Source: Hyphococcus sp. (lineage in GTDB: Bacteria; Pseudomonadota; Alphaproteobacteria; Caulobacterales; Parvularculaceae). Taken from it: DNA of 64,000 nucleotides. The translations under genes were made by a program, and so were the position numbers. Below the pieces are notes generated by a model. That model was not told the DNA's origin and searched no databases. It was given only the letters and a program-made list of their open reading frames with translations. Location: the NCBI GenBank assembly GCA_021776415.1, contig JAJFFY010000003.1:24630-88629 (forward strand), written 5' to 3'. Positions 26,802-36,337 of this stretch are shown here, in pieces. Within the stretch, counting starts at the first letter, position 1. Every line of letters starts with the position of its first letter.

Positions 26802-28691
26802 ATGACAATCGCCTTATCGCCGCCCAAGCCGATTATGACGCTGCGCGTCGGGATTACCGGCCACCGTCAATCTCGCCTGCCGGCGGACCAGATGGATCGG
26901 ATTGGCGGTCAGATCCAGTCGATATTGGATATGGCGGCTAAGGGATTGGCAAAGGCTCATGAGCGGTATACGGGCGATTACACGACCGATGAGCGCCAGT
27001 TATTTTTTGTCAGCGCGCTTGCTGATGGCGCCGATACGCTTGCCGCCCAGCGCGCCATAGGCGCGGGGTGGCGCTTATTGGCGCCGCTACCTTTTTCGAA
27101 AGCCAGTTATGCGCGGGATTTTTCCGCCGAGGATCGCGACCAGTTTGAGGCGCTGTTGAACCAGGCAGACGCCGTGGCAGAACTTGACGGGTTGCGGATA
27201 TCACCGGCGGCTGAAGAGCGGGCCTATCTTCAGGCCGGGCTGATGACAGTAGACCAGTCCGACATTGTGATTGCCGTTTGGGATGGCGAGGAAGCGCGCG
27301 GCATCGGCGGTACGGCGATGATAAAGGACGAAGCTTTGTCTTTGGGCAAGCCGGTGATCTGGGTGAACGCCGCCGCTGATACGCCGCCGGTTTTTATAAG
27401 CGCAGAAAATACGGCGGCGGCTGTCTCGCCGGAGCCCCTGTCGCCGGAGAGCATCTTTGCGGTCATCGATGCAGTGGTGGCGCCGCCCGCAAGCAGTGAA
27501 ATTGAGCATGCGTTTTCTGGCGAGAAAACCCATGCGCTGGCGGCGTATCGAATATTCGCTGCCGAGACAGCCCACCGCTTCAATTACGGATCGTTTTTTC
27601 AATTCTGGGAAAAACTGTTCGCCGGCAAGTGGCCGTTTAGCGTCAGACTTACTTGCCCAACGCCGGCCGAAGAGATTGTTGACGCGCGCCAATCAACGCT
27701 GGCTCAGATACTTCAGTCGTCAAGTCACGACCAGCGTATTTTTAACGATCTGATTATTCCGCGTTTTGCCTGGGCTGATCATCTCGCCGTTCACTACGGC
27801 AATCTCTACCGCTCATCTTATTTTTTCAATTACTTGTTTGCGGCGGTAGCGGTTTTCCTGGCGCTGTTCGATCTTGTGGCGGGCGGGTTTGATTTTGGCA
27901 GCAAGACGCTCTGGATCGGCAGTGAGGTGGCGATCATTGTTTTGATCTTGCTTGTCACCACCGCCGGCAAGCGCGGCCGCTGGCATGAAAAATGGATCGA
28001 TTACCGTCAGCTTGCGGAGGAACTTCGCCAATACCGGCTCTATTACTTGACGCTCGGCCGTGACGCTGGCAGTGAACTTTCCAAAGGCGAGGGCGGCGAG
28101 GCTGCCGGCTGGGTCGATTGGTATTTTGCCGCAACTTGCCGTGAGGCGGGCATGACCTCGGGCGCTTTTGACGACGCCTCCATCCGCCGCATCGCGGACA
28201 CCGTGCTGAAAGAGGAAATTACACCGCAAATCGCCTATCACGATAAAAAAGCCGGCACGCTTCGTATTTTAGAACACCGCCTCCACCATCTTGGCGAGTA
28301 TGCTTTTGGCGCAACATTGCTGGTTTGCCTGTTTTATCTTGGTCTGGTCGTTCTCGCCGGCAAGGAGCCGGGATTGGCGACATGGGCTTATGATACCAAG
28401 AACGGCGCCAAAGGTGCGGTAACGATGATGACCGGGTTCCTGCCCGCGCTTGGGGCGGCGTTTTTTGGCGTCCGGGTGCAGGGCGAATTCGGGTCAACGG
28501 CGGAGCGCTCTCATGCGACCGCCGCACAGCTCAAAACCCTTGCAGAAAAGTTTGATGCGCTCAGCGCCGCGCCATCACCGCGTCTGGAAGTCTTGCGATT
28601 GCGGGTTGAAGAGGCTGCGCGCGCCATGCTTATGGAAAACATGGACTGGCGCATGCTGTATATCTCCAAGCCGTTGAATCTGCCCGGATAG
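26802..28691 (+). CDS. SLOG-like domain fused to a four-TM (SLATT/DUF4231-like) membrane region
   Basis: A 629-residue protein. The N-terminal Rossmann-like domain (about 13-190) has LRVGITGHRQ (14-23), SALADGADTLAAQ (71-83), 'LLAPLPFSKASYARDF' and 'DIVIAVWDGEEARGIGGTA' (154-172). This is the pattern of SLOG/LOG superfamily nucleotide-ligand-binding domains. Two hydrophobic hairpins follow, at about 341-362/370-387 and 501-520/539-557. After the first hairpin, 'WIDYRQLAEELRQYRLYYLTL' matches the R..AE.LR helix of SLATT/DUF4231 regions. The C-terminus is helical. SLOG-SLATT proteins are predicted nucleotide-sensing membrane effectors. The TIR-like gene follows on the same strand after 165 bp. 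Exact family not verified. Confidence 0.7.
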   Translation: MTIALSPPKPIMTLRVGITGHRQSRLPADQMDRIGGQIQSILDMAAKGLAKAHERYTGDYTTDERQLFFVSALADGADTLAAQRAIGAGWRLLAPLPFSKASYARDFSAEDRDQFEALLNQADAVAELDGLRISPAAEERAYLQAGLMTVDQSDIVIAVWDGEEARGIGGTAMIKDEALSLGKPVIWVNAAADTPPVFISAENTAAAVSPEPLSPESIFAVIDAVVAPPASSEIEHAFSGEKTHALAAYRIFAAETAHRFNYGSFFQFWEKLFAGKWPFSVRLTCPTPAEEIVDARQSTLAQILQSSSHDQRIFNDLIIPRFAWADHLAVHYGNLYRSSYFFNYLFAAVAVFLALFDLVAGGFDFGSKTLWIGSEVAIIVLILLVTTAGKRGRWHEKWIDYRQLAEELRQYRLYYLTLGRDAGSELSKGEGGEAAGWVDWYFAATCREAGMTSGAFDDASIRRIADTVLKEEITPQIAYHDKKAGTLRILEHRLHHLGEYAFGATLLVCLFYLGLVVLAGKEPGLATWAYDTKNGAKGAVTMMTGFLPALGAAFFGVRVQGEFGSTAERSHATAAQLKTLAEKFDALSAAPSPRLEVLRLRVEEAARAMLMENMDWRMLYISKPLNLPG

Positions 28692-28856
28692 TTTCATCCA
28701 CCCGGATTTTCTGGCGCCGAAACGCTTAAACCCCAGGTTTTTATTGCCAAACTGTAAGCCGTAGACAAGCAACGGATGCTTGCGGGGGGTAACAAAAATG
28801 CGCCATTTTGCAACCTTCGCCGGTGGAATAGGGACGCCGGCCTTGAGAGAAGTCGA

Positions 28857-30878
28857 ATGTCGGTAATTTCCGTTCTCCATGCGCCCCGCGATAAAGCCCT
28901 CGGCGAGAAAATCGCCGATGCGCTTTCACGTTATGGCCATGCGCCGCGTCGCATCAGCGATGATCCGTATGCGGGCGACCTGGCGCTTGCTGATAATGCG
29001 GCGATTGTTATCTGGTCGACGGCGGCGTTAAAGCTGGTCCGGCTTCGCGAGCAAGCGCGCGATGCGCTTCGCCGTGGCGCCTTGATCCCTGTGGCGGTCG
29101 GCGGGGCGTCGGCCCCGACCGGGTTTGACGCGCTGGCGCCAGTTGATCTGTCGGGCTGGTCCGGCGACGACAATGATCCGCGCTGGCGGTTCGTTCTTGA
29201 TGAGATCAACATTGCCGCCCAGCGCCAGAACTTTGGCGACGCATCCGCCTGGGCCGAGTCTGAAGTCGCAGATGAGCCCTTGGCGGAAGATCCTTCATGG
29301 GGAGAGCTGTCGTCGGACGAGCCCCCCATGGATGAGGCGGGGCTGGATATTCCAGCGCTCGATGATAGCGCTGAAATCATTGAAGCGCGTGAAGATTTTA
29401 TGCCGCCGCCGGCTCATCCGGCGCCCGGAGTTTCCGGCGCAAAATTTAACCCCATGGCGGTCGCCTTGGCTGGCGGGCTTGCCATTGGCGCCGTGGCGGG
29501 CGCGGCGATTTTACTGGCGCCGGGTTTTCTGGCGCCGACGGACGGCGCTCCGCTTGATGTGGCGGAAGCCGCAATACCGGCCTCTATTGAACCACGGGCG
29601 TTGGCTTTTGTTCAGCCATCAGATGATTTTAATGACACTGAAAACGAGCCCACGGGCGCAAGCGCCAACCCTGCTATTGGCTTTAATCTTGATACAGATG
29701 AAATGCGACTGACACCGCCCGCCTTGCGTGAAGCTGACGCGCCGGATCCCGCATCGGAAGACGCGCTAGAGCTTAAGCTGGCGTCTGCACTTGGCCTGAG
29801 CGAAGACGGCGCAGAAACCTTGACTACGGAAGACCCTGGATTGCCGGAGGAGGTCTCTCTGGAAGACGCAGCCTTGGAGGCTGCGGCCCAAGAAGAGGTG
29901 GCAAAGATAAAGCTGTTTGCCGCCATTGCCCGCGGCAAACAGGAATTGGCGTCCAACGGCGCCGTCGCTGAGACCCTACGGGAAGAAGCAGCGCCGGCTC
30001 CCGTTGTTGTACCAGAGGGGGCAGCGCCAAATGAAGCTGAGCCAAACGAGGTTGCGCCAGAAGCGGCGCCGTCAACTGAGCCGGTGACAAACCTGGCTTT
30101 GCCCGCTGAGGTTTTGACGCCGCCTGCTGTTGGCAACGCCTTTAAAGAATGCGCTGATTGCCCGGAAATGGCGCGGCTAGAGCCGGGCGAATTTCGTATG
30201 GGCGCGCCCGCCTCGGAGCCCGCGCGTCATAGCGCTGAAGGTCCGCAGACGCAGGTGACGATTTCCAAGCCCTTCGCTATTGCTGCGACCGAGATCACTT
30301 TCGCGCAATGGGATGCTTGCATTGCCGATGGCGGGTGCCGCTATCTGCCGCCGGACCAGGGCTGGGGCCGGGCCGACCGGCCGGCGGTCAATGTTTCGTT
30401 TGATGACGCCAAGGCCTATGCCGACTGGCTGTCGCAAAAAACCGGTAAGACATACAGGCTGCCAAGCGAGGCAGAGTGGGAATATGCCGCGCGAGCAGGA
30501 AGCCGAGGCCCGTTCGCCATCGGCGCCAGCCTTGAGCCAACAACGGCAAACTACAATGCGCATTTCGCCTATGGCGGCAAAAAGGGCGATTACCGAAAGC
30601 AGACAACGCCGGCAGCGAGCTTTGCGCCGAATGATTTTGGCCTTTTTGACATGCACGGCAACGCCTGGGAGTGGACCGCCGATTGCTGGGCCGACAGCCA
30701 TGAGGGCGCCCCGCAGGACGGTTCCGCCTCGCTTGGCGGCGATTGCACCCGCCGGGTCCTTAAAGGCGGGGCCTGGAACACCGGAGGTTGGCGCCTGCGC
30801 TCGGCCCACCGCATCGGTAAAGTCCGCACGGCGCGCGAATATGACAATGGCTTTCGCGTGGTGCGCGATCTGGATTAA
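28857..30878 (+). CDS. TIR-like domain - TM - formylglycine-generating-enzyme-fold protein
   Basis: A 673-residue three-part protein. Residues 1-120 resemble a TIR_2 domain: 'VLHAPRDKALGEKIADAL', 'AAIVIWSTAALKLVRLREQARDAL' with Glu65 at the usual catalytic position, and 'LIPVAVGG...GFDALAPVDLSGW'. An acidic linker leads to a transmembrane helix (about 203-221). A long Ala/Glu/Pro-rich region (about 230-420) follows, then an FGE-sulfatase/SUMF1 domain (about 430-673) with 'EFRMGAPASEPARHSAEGP', 'YRLPSEAEWEYAARAG', 'FDMHGNAWEWTADCW' and 'RRVLKGGAWNTGGWRLRSAHR'. The N-terminus would be cytosolic and the FGE domain periplasmic. The start ATG at 28857 follows GAGAGAAG. It is downstream of the SLOG/SLATT gene and upstream of dnaK. 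Confidence 0.78.
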   Translation: MSVISVLHAPRDKALGEKIADALSRYGHAPRRISDDPYAGDLALADNAAIVIWSTAALKLVRLREQARDALRRGALIPVAVGGASAPTGFDALAPVDLSGWSGDDNDPRWRFVLDEINIAAQRQNFGDASAWAESEVADEPLAEDPSWGELSSDEPPMDEAGLDIPALDDSAEIIEAREDFMPPPAHPAPGVSGAKFNPMAVALAGGLAIGAVAGAAILLAPGFLAPTDGAPLDVAEAAIPASIEPRALAFVQPSDDFNDTENEPTGASANPAIGFNLDTDEMRLTPPALREADAPDPASEDALELKLASALGLSEDGAETLTTEDPGLPEEVSLEDAALEAAAQEEVAKIKLFAAIARGKQELASNGAVAETLREEAAPAPVVVPEGAAPNEAEPNEVAPEAAPSTEPVTNLALPAEVLTPPAVGNAFKECADCPEMARLEPGEFRMGAPASEPARHSAEGPQTQVTISKPFAIAATEITFAQWDACIADGGCRYLPPDQGWGRADRPAVNVSFDDAKAYADWLSQKTGKTYRLPSEAEWEYAARAGSRGPFAIGASLEPTTANYNAHFAYGGKKGDYRKQTTPAASFAPNDFGLFDMHGNAWEWTADCWADSHEGAPQDGSASLGGDCTRRVLKGGAWNTGGWRLRSAHRIGKVRTAREYDNGFRVVRDLD

Positions 30879-30968
30879 AACCGGGCCCCAAAAACGGCTC
30901 CCAGCTGCGTCAAATGTTACCAGTGTTTTAACGGCTGCATTTTTTTACGCTCGCAAGGGCCGGCGCCG

Positions 30969-31000
30969 GTTGCAGCCTTCATTTCTCCTGCTTATATCCC
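30969..31000 (+). promoter_or_regulatory. Possible heat-shock promoter of dnaK
   Basis: GTTGCA (30969-30974), then 16 bp, then CTTATATCCC (30991-31000) is a loose fit to the alphaproteobacterial sigma-32 pattern (CTTG...CTATAT). It lies about 170 bp before dnaK in an otherwise feature-free 290-bp gap. Weak by sequence alone. Confidence 0.25.
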
Positions 31001-31168
31001 GATCGAACGTGCGGGGCGCCGGAAGCGGTGGATTGCGCACAATCTGATGATGATCAAAGGGGTGCGCTCTATTCCGGCGCTTTTCAGGCAAAGACCGGGT
31101 TTTTCCGGTTGGCGACCGATTGAAGGCTGGGAATTGAAAATGGCGGCTCGCTTAAGGGAGACGATAAA

Positions 31169-33106
31169 ATGGCGAAAGTAATTGGCATCGACCTCGGAAC
31201 GACGAACTCATGCGTCGCCGTTATGGAGGGTAAAGAGCCGAAAGTTATCGAAAATGCCGAGGGCGTGCGCACAACGCCGTCTGTGGTGGCCTTTACCGAA
31301 GATGGCGAGCGCTTGATCGGACAGCCGGCCAGGCGCCAGGCGGTCACCAATCCGGAAAATACATTCTTCGCGATCAAGCGCCTGATCGGGCGCCCGTTCG
31401 CTGACCCGACCGTTAAAAAAGACCAGGGCATGGTCCCCTACGCCATCGTCAAAGGCGACAATGAGGACGCCTGGGTCGAAAGCCGCGGCGAGAAATATGC
31501 GCCGTCGCAAATTTCGGCGTTCATCTTACAAAAAATGAAAGAGACGGCCGAAGCCTATCTTGGCTCTGAAGTGACGCAAGCCGTCATCACCGTGCCGGCC
31601 TATTTTAACGACGCCCAGCGCCAGGCCACCAAAGTCGCCGGTAATATTTCCGGGCTTGAGGTCTTGCGGATCATCAACGAGCCGACCGCGGCGGCGCTGG
31701 CTTATGGCCTCGACAAGAAAACCGGCAATCAGAAAATTGCCGTCTACGACCTCGGCGGCGGCACTTTCGATGTTTCCATACTGGAGATTGGCGACGGCGT
31801 CTTTGAAGTGCTCTCCACCAATGGCGATACGTTTCTGGGCGGTGAAGATTTTGACCTTCGCATCGTCAATTATTTTGCCGACGAGTTCAAAAAAGAACAG
31901 GGTATCGATCTCAGGAAAGACAAGCTGGCGCTGCAACGGCTGAAAGAAGAGGCTGAAAAAGCCAAGAAGGAACTTTCAACGACGTCGCAATATGATGTGA
32001 ACCTGCCGTTTATCACGGCTGATGCATCTGGCCCGAAACACCTGACGATGAAGCTTTCCCGCGCCAAGCTCGAAAGCCTTGTCGATGACCTCATCAAGCG
32101 CACGGTCGATCCGTGCAAGGCCGCGTTGAAAGATGCGGGGCTTTCTTCCGGCGATATTGAAGAAGTGATTTTGGTCGGCGGCATGACGCGGATGCCGAAA
32201 GTCCAGGAAACCGTAAAACAGTTCTTCGGCAGAGAGCCGCATAAGGGCGTCAATCCGGATGAAGTTGTGGCGCTAGGCGCGGCGATCCAGGCAGGCGTCC
32301 TGCAAGGCGACGTCAAAGACGTTCTCCTGCTTGACGTAACGCCCCTGTCGCTCGGTATCGAGACCCTTGGCGGCGTCTTTACCCGCCTTATTGATCGCAA
32401 CACCACGATCCCGACCAAGAAGTCGCAGACATTTTCCACCGCTGAAGACAATCAGTCGGCAGTGACCATCCGCGTGTTCCAGGGCGAGCGTGAAATGGCG
32501 GCGGATAACAAAACGCTTGGCCAGTTCGACCTAGTCGGCCTGCCGCCGGCGCCGCGTGGCGTGCCGCAGGTTGAGGTGACGTTCGACATCGACGCCAACG
32601 GCATCGTCCACGTCTCTGCAAAAGACAAGGCTACTAACAAAGAACAATCGATCCGTATTCAGGCCTCCGGCGGTCTTTCGGATGACGACATTGAGAAAAT
32701 GGTCAAGGACGCCGAAGCCAACGCTGATGCGGACAAAGAGCGCCGCGAAGCAGTGGAGGCGAAAAACCGCGCTGAAGCGCTGGTTCACTCGACCGAGAAA
32801 AACCTTGAGGAATATGGTGAGAAAATCACCGACGAAGACCGCCAGGCAATTGATGAGGCAGTCACCGCATTGAAGACAACGCTTGAAAATGAAGAGGCGG
32901 GCCTTGAGGAGATTAACGCCCAGGCGACGGTGCTGGCCCAAGCCTCGATGAAGCTTGGCGAGGCGATGTATAAAGAAGGCGCTGGCGCTGCAGAAGATGA
33001 TGCAGCGGCCGATGTCGCCGCCGCTGGCGGCGACGAGGATGCAGCAAGTGACGAAGATGTTGTCGACGCCGACTTTGAAGAGGTTGACGGCGATAAGAAG
33101 GACTAA
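31169..33106 (+). CDS. dnaK: Molecular chaperone DnaK (Hsp70)
   Basis: A 645-residue ATP-dependent chaperone for folding and for sigma-32 control. The ATPase domain opens [15 protein letters not shown]; '[25 protein letters not shown]' and '[15 protein letters not shown]' are the other Hsp70 signatures. The substrate-binding domain begins after the linker '[15 protein letters not shown]'. The C-terminal tail ends in the acidic EEVD-like stretch '[13 protein letters not shown]'. AAGGGAGACGATAAA precedes the ATG. dnaJ follows after 154 bp, the usual pairing. Confidence 0.98.
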   Translation: MAKVIGIDLGTTNSCVAVMEGKEPKVIENAEGVRTTPSVVAFTEDGERLIGQPARRQAVTNPENTFFAIKRLIGRPFADPTVKKDQGMVPYAIVKGDNEDAWVESRGEKYAPSQISAFILQKMKETAEAYLGSEVTQAVITVPAYFNDAQRQATKVAGNISGLEVLRIINEPTAAALAYGLDKKTGNQKIAVYDLGGGTFDVSILEIGDGVFEVLSTNGDTFLGGEDFDLRIVNYFADEFKKEQGIDLRKDKLALQRLKEEAEKAKKELSTTSQYDVNLPFITADASGPKHLTMKLSRAKLESLVDDLIKRTVDPCKAALKDAGLSSGDIEEVILVGGMTRMPKVQETVKQFFGREPHKGVNPDEVVALGAAIQAGVLQGDVKDVLLLDVTPLSLGIETLGGVFTRLIDRNTTIPTKKSQTFSTAEDNQSAVTIRVFQGEREMAADNKTLGQFDLVGLPPAPRGVPQVEVTFDIDANGIVHVSAKDKATNKEQSIRIQASGGLSDDDIEKMVKDAEANADADKERREAVEAKNRAEALVHSTEKNLEEYGEKITDEDRQAIDEAVTALKTTLENEEAGLEEINAQATVLAQASMKLGEAMYKEGAGAAEDDAAADVAAAGGDEDAASDEDVVDADFEEVDGDKKD

Positions 33107-33260
33107 ACTGGAACGGGTCGTGCATAGTTATCGCGCGGCCTGTCCCCGCTCACCCCGCGCAAGCTGGCCCGGACACAAGGGTTTGGGGTTGCGTATAATG
33201 CGCGATGGGGCGGTTTGAGGGGCGCAACCGAATTAGAACCCTGAAAGGGGCCGCGCGAAC

Positions 33261-34406
33261 ATGGCGCAGCAATGTTTCTACGAAGTACTGGGTATTGAAC
33301 GCGGCGCGGACGGCGCGGCGATTAAATCCGCCTTCCGTAAGCGGGCGATGAAATACCATCCGGACCGCAATTCGGACAATCCGGACGCAGAACAAAAATT
33401 CAAAGAGCTTGGCGAAGCCTACGGCATCCTTTCTGATGACCAAAAACGCGCCGCCTATGATCGCTTTGGCCATGCCGCGTTTGAAAATGGCGGCGGCCGG
33501 GCCAGCAACGGCTTTGGCGGCGCCGGTGCGGCCGGTTTTTCCGATATTTTTGAGGACATATTCTCTGAATTTATGGGTGGTCAGCGCGGCGGGCGCCGGG
33601 CCGGACCTGGCCGCGGCGCCGACCTTAAATACAATCTCGAGATTAGCCTCGAAGACGCCTTTGGCGGCAAGAAAGCTGAAATCAACGTACCAGGCTCGGT
33701 CTCCTGCGAGACCTGCGAAGGCTCGGGCGCAGCGCCCGGCTCCGGGCCAGTGGTATGCACAACCTGCAAAGGCGCTGGCCGGGTGCGGATCCAGCAAGGG
33801 TTCTTCACCATCGAGCGCACCTGTCCCCAGTGCAATGGCGAAGGCCGGATGATTTCTGATCCGTGCACGGATTGCTCCGGTCAGGGACGCGTGCGTCGCC
33901 AACGTGACCTCTCGGTCGATATTCCCGCCGGGATCGAAGACGGCACCCGCATCAGGCTTTCCGGCGAAGGCGAAGCCGGCCCCCGCGGCGGACCGGAGGG
34001 TGATTTATATATCTTTGTCGGCGTTAAAGAGCATGATCTGTTCGAGCGCGACGGGCCCGATCTTTATTGCGCCTTCCCGATCCCCATGACCACCGCCGCG
34101 CTTGGCGGTGAGTTTGAGACCCCGACCATCGATGGCGGGCGGGTTAAAATTTCCGTACCCGAAGGCGCCCAGACCGGCAAACGCTTCCGGGTGCGCGGGT
34201 GCGGCATGACGCAGCTCAATTCAAAAGCCCGCGGCGATCTCTTTGTCGAGGTCCAGGTCGAAACCCCGACCGGCCTCAACCCCGAGCAAAAACAACTGCT
34301 CAAGCAATTCTGCGAAGCCGGCGGCGGCGAAGATTGCTGCCCGCAAAGCCAGAACTTCTTCCAGAGGGCGCGGAATTTCTGGGACAATGTAACGGATGGG
34401 CGGTAG
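33261..34406 (+). CDS. dnaJ: Co-chaperone DnaJ (Hsp40)
   Basis: A 381-residue type I J protein stimulating DnaK ATPase. The J domain has the HPD triad at 33-35 in '[20 protein letters not shown]'. A Gly/Phe-rich region (about 75-115) is followed by four CxxCxGxG zinc repeats ([32 protein letters not shown]) and the C-terminal substrate-binding domains. Directly downstream of dnaK on the same strand. The AraC regulator gene starts 9 bp after its stop, so read-through is possible. Confidence 0.97.
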   Translation: MAQQCFYEVLGIERGADGAAIKSAFRKRAMKYHPDRNSDNPDAEQKFKELGEAYGILSDDQKRAAYDRFGHAAFENGGGRASNGFGGAGAAGFSDIFEDIFSEFMGGQRGGRRAGPGRGADLKYNLEISLEDAFGGKKAEINVPGSVSCETCEGSGAAPGSGPVVCTTCKGAGRVRIQQGFFTIERTCPQCNGEGRMISDPCTDCSGQGRVRRQRDLSVDIPAGIEDGTRIRLSGEGEAGPRGGPEGDLYIFVGVKEHDLFERDGPDLYCAFPIPMTTAALGGEFETPTIDGGRVKISVPEGAQTGKRFRVRGCGMTQLNSKARGDLFVEVQVETPTGLNPEQKQLLKQFCEAGGGEDCCPQSQNFFQRARNFWDNVTDGR

Positions 34407-34415
34407 GCAGAAATA

Positions 34416-35195
34416 ATGACCGAACTCCACCTTAAGGCAAGCAATGCTGTGCCGGGCGTTCGGATTAACGAATATCAGTTTCAGGGGTCTTTTTTTATTG
34501 CACCCCATGTTCATGATAGTTTGAGGCTTGGGTTTTTGATGCGCGGCGCCTATTCAGGTGATGGCGATGAGAATCTCGAAATGGCCGGGCCCGCTCTTGT
34601 CTATTACCCAGCCTTGACGCGCACTGGCGCAGCTTTTCACAACGCTGTACAGCATTTTTTATGGATTGATATCGAGCGTGGCTGGCTTGACCAAATGGCG
34701 TTGAGCCGGGGGCTTCCCGTAAGGCCCGGCGTGACCTCGGATCAACCAGTCCTCGACCTCGCCACGACACTAAAATTAGCATTGCCCAGCATAGGCGCCG
34801 CCCACCCGATAGAGGTTGAAAGCATTATATACGAACTCTTGAAGACCCTCAATGAAGGCGAAAGTTTTGTTGGCGCCCGCCCACAATGGTGGCGCGACGC
34901 GCTGAATATTCTGCATGAAGATAAAAGCGCCATTAGTCTGACAGGGGTCGCCGAAACATTACAGCTTCACCCCGCGCATCTCGCGCGCGCCTTCAAAGCG
35001 CATGCAGGCTGCGCTATCGGCGAATATAATCGTCGCCTACGCCTTTCACGCGCAGCGCGTGATCTTGCCGGAACGGCCAAGCCCATTGCTGAGATTGCAA
35101 CCGAGCGCGGCTTTTTCGATCAAAGCCATTTCAACCGCCACTTTAAGCGCGCCTATGGCCTCGCCCCGTCGCAATTTCGCGTCTCCCGGTCGTAA
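34416..35195 (+). CDS. AraC family transcriptional regulator
   Basis: A 259-residue regulator. The N-terminal cupin-like sensing domain has 'FFIAPHVHDSLRLGFLMRGAYS', and the C-terminal pair of helix-turn-helix motifs reads 'SLTGVAETLQLHPAHLARAFKAHAGCAIGEYNRRLRLSRAARDLAG' and 'PIAEIATERGFFDQSHFNRHFKRAYGLAPSQFR'. It probably binds a small hydrophobic ligand, unknown. It follows dnaJ closely and precedes a four-helix membrane protein gene on the same strand, a plausible target. Confidence 0.88.
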   Translation: MTELHLKASNAVPGVRINEYQFQGSFFIAPHVHDSLRLGFLMRGAYSGDGDENLEMAGPALVYYPALTRTGAAFHNAVQHFLWIDIERGWLDQMALSRGLPVRPGVTSDQPVLDLATTLKLALPSIGAAHPIEVESIIYELLKTLNEGESFVGARPQWWRDALNILHEDKSAISLTGVAETLQLHPAHLARAFKAHAGCAIGEYNRRLRLSRAARDLAGTAKPIAEIATERGFFDQSHFNRHFKRAYGLAPSQFRVSRS

Positions 35196-35275
35196 ACGCA
35201 AATTCTGTACAAGCCGGTTCTCGGCTTCCCCCTGATAGTGCGCTCTCATTACATAGATATGATGTGAGGGAAGAC

Positions 35276-35791
35276 ATGGGCGAGGTGATTTGGCGCGCGA
35301 GCAAAACCGGGCTTTTAGCCGGCGTTGCGATTGCTGTGGCGATGGTGATTTATGCTGTCATTTTGAAACTCATCGGACAACAAGCAGGGGCCTCGACCAT
35401 TGGCTATTACATAGTGTTTCCCGTCGTTTTGTTTGCCACCCTCTTCTTGGCGCGCAACACCCTTAAAAACCGACTGTTATCACTCGGCTTGGTCTGGGTG
35501 GGTGTGATTGCAACGGTGTCAGGCGCGGCGCTCTACAATGTCTGGGTGGTCGTAAATACGCGTTTTTTGATTGGCGGGCCGATACTGCAACTTGTTTCGA
35601 CCTATGAGACCTATCTTGCACGCGCCGAGGCCGGAGAAAATGTGAGCAGCGAACTTGCCGTGATTGAAAGTTTCATGGCCTCGCCGGAATTATTTGCTGT
35701 GAACGTTTTTGCTCGCTTAGTGATCTTGTTTGTTCCGGTCGCTATAGTGTTCGCACTGATAGTGCGCTTTGTGTTTAAACGGAGCGACTGA
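35276..35791 (+). CDS. Four-helix membrane protein, DUF4199-like topology
   Basis: A 171-residue integral membrane protein with hydrophobic segments at about 12-34, 42-60, 70-92 and 140-165. The loop of about 45 residues before the last helix ('QLVSTYETYLARAEAGENVSSELAVIESFM') parallels the DUF4199 protein at 6520-7050. I do not recognise a definite family. The ATG at 35276 is preferred over a GTG at 35264, since GAGGGAAG lies between them as a ribosome-binding site. It sits 80 bp downstream of an AraC regulator. Confidence 0.65.
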   Translation: MGEVIWRASKTGLLAGVAIAVAMVIYAVILKLIGQQAGASTIGYYIVFPVVLFATLFLARNTLKNRLLSLGLVWVGVIATVSGAALYNVWVVVNTRFLIGGPILQLVSTYETYLARAEAGENVSSELAVIESFMASPELFAVNVFARLVILFVPVAIVFALIVRFVFKRSD

Positions 35792-35859
35792 AAAATTAGT
35801 CCGTGGGTGAATACAAGGAACGCTGGACTGGTCGAGTAAGTGTTTTTGGTTCAGCCGCC

Positions 35860-36258
35860 CTAAAACCCGACGCGAATAAGATCAAACCCGATCATCAGCG
35901 TACCAGTGGTTGCAACGCCCCACATGGCGGAGCGCAGCACCGGAATGCCGAGGAAATACACAACCGAGAATGCGACGCGGCCAGCGACGAAGATGATTGC
36001 GCCCCACTGAGTGAGCGGCGTCGACAGGCCGATGAGATGTGCGATCAATATCAGCGGAACAAACAGCGCCATGCCTTCGAGGTGATTGGCGATGATGCGG
36101 GTCATCCGCCCCTGCAGAACGGACGGGTCGCGAGGCTCGTCTCTGGGGCCGAGGCCCCATTTGAGGCCTTGTGTCGCCGGGACCAGCCCGCCCTGAACCG
36201 ATAGTAACGCCAGTAAAATAACCACAACGCCGAATAACGCTTGTAATTCGATTGACAT
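35860..36258 (-). CDS. MAPEG family membrane protein
   Basis: A 132-residue protein with four hydrophobic helices, of the MAPEG superfamily (membrane-associated eicosanoid and glutathione metabolism). Visible features: 'GVVILLALLSVQGGLV' in helix 1, 'GLGPRDEPRDPSVLQGRMTRIIANHLEGMALFVPLILIAH' with the conserved N-H-x-E, and 'ARVAFSVVYFLGIPVLRS'-type helices 3 and 4 (here GRVAFSVVYFLG). Bacterial members are often glutathione-dependent or of unknown function. Divergent from an HxlR regulator with a dyad in the shared promoter. Confidence 0.85.
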   Translation of the reverse strand: MSIELQALFGVVVILLALLSVQGGLVPATQGLKWGLGPRDEPRDPSVLQGRMTRIIANHLEGMALFVPLILIAHLIGLSTPLTQWGAIIFVAGRVAFSVVYFLGIPVLRSAMWGVATTGTLMIGFDLIRVGF

Positions 36259-36281
36259 GCCTTAGCTCCATTTTTTGAAGA

Positions 36282-36300
36282 AACTATAAAAAACATAGTT
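36282..36300. promoter_or_regulatory. Dyad operator between MAPEG and HxlR genes
   Basis: AACTAT (36282-36287) and ATAGTT (36295-36300) form a perfect inverted repeat with a 7-bp A-rich spacer in the 79-bp divergent promoter region. This is typical of binding by a small dimeric winged-helix regulator. The HxlR protein encoded next door is the natural candidate. Confidence 0.5.
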
Positions 36301-36337
36301 ACTAGCCAAGCGCAAGCCGCCCGACTAAACTACCGCC

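Noticed and set aside
29900..30140. Ala/Glu/Pro-rich low-complexity linker of the TIR-FGE protein, considered as a tandem repeat
   Set aside because: No regular period was found; it is compositional bias of a linker.
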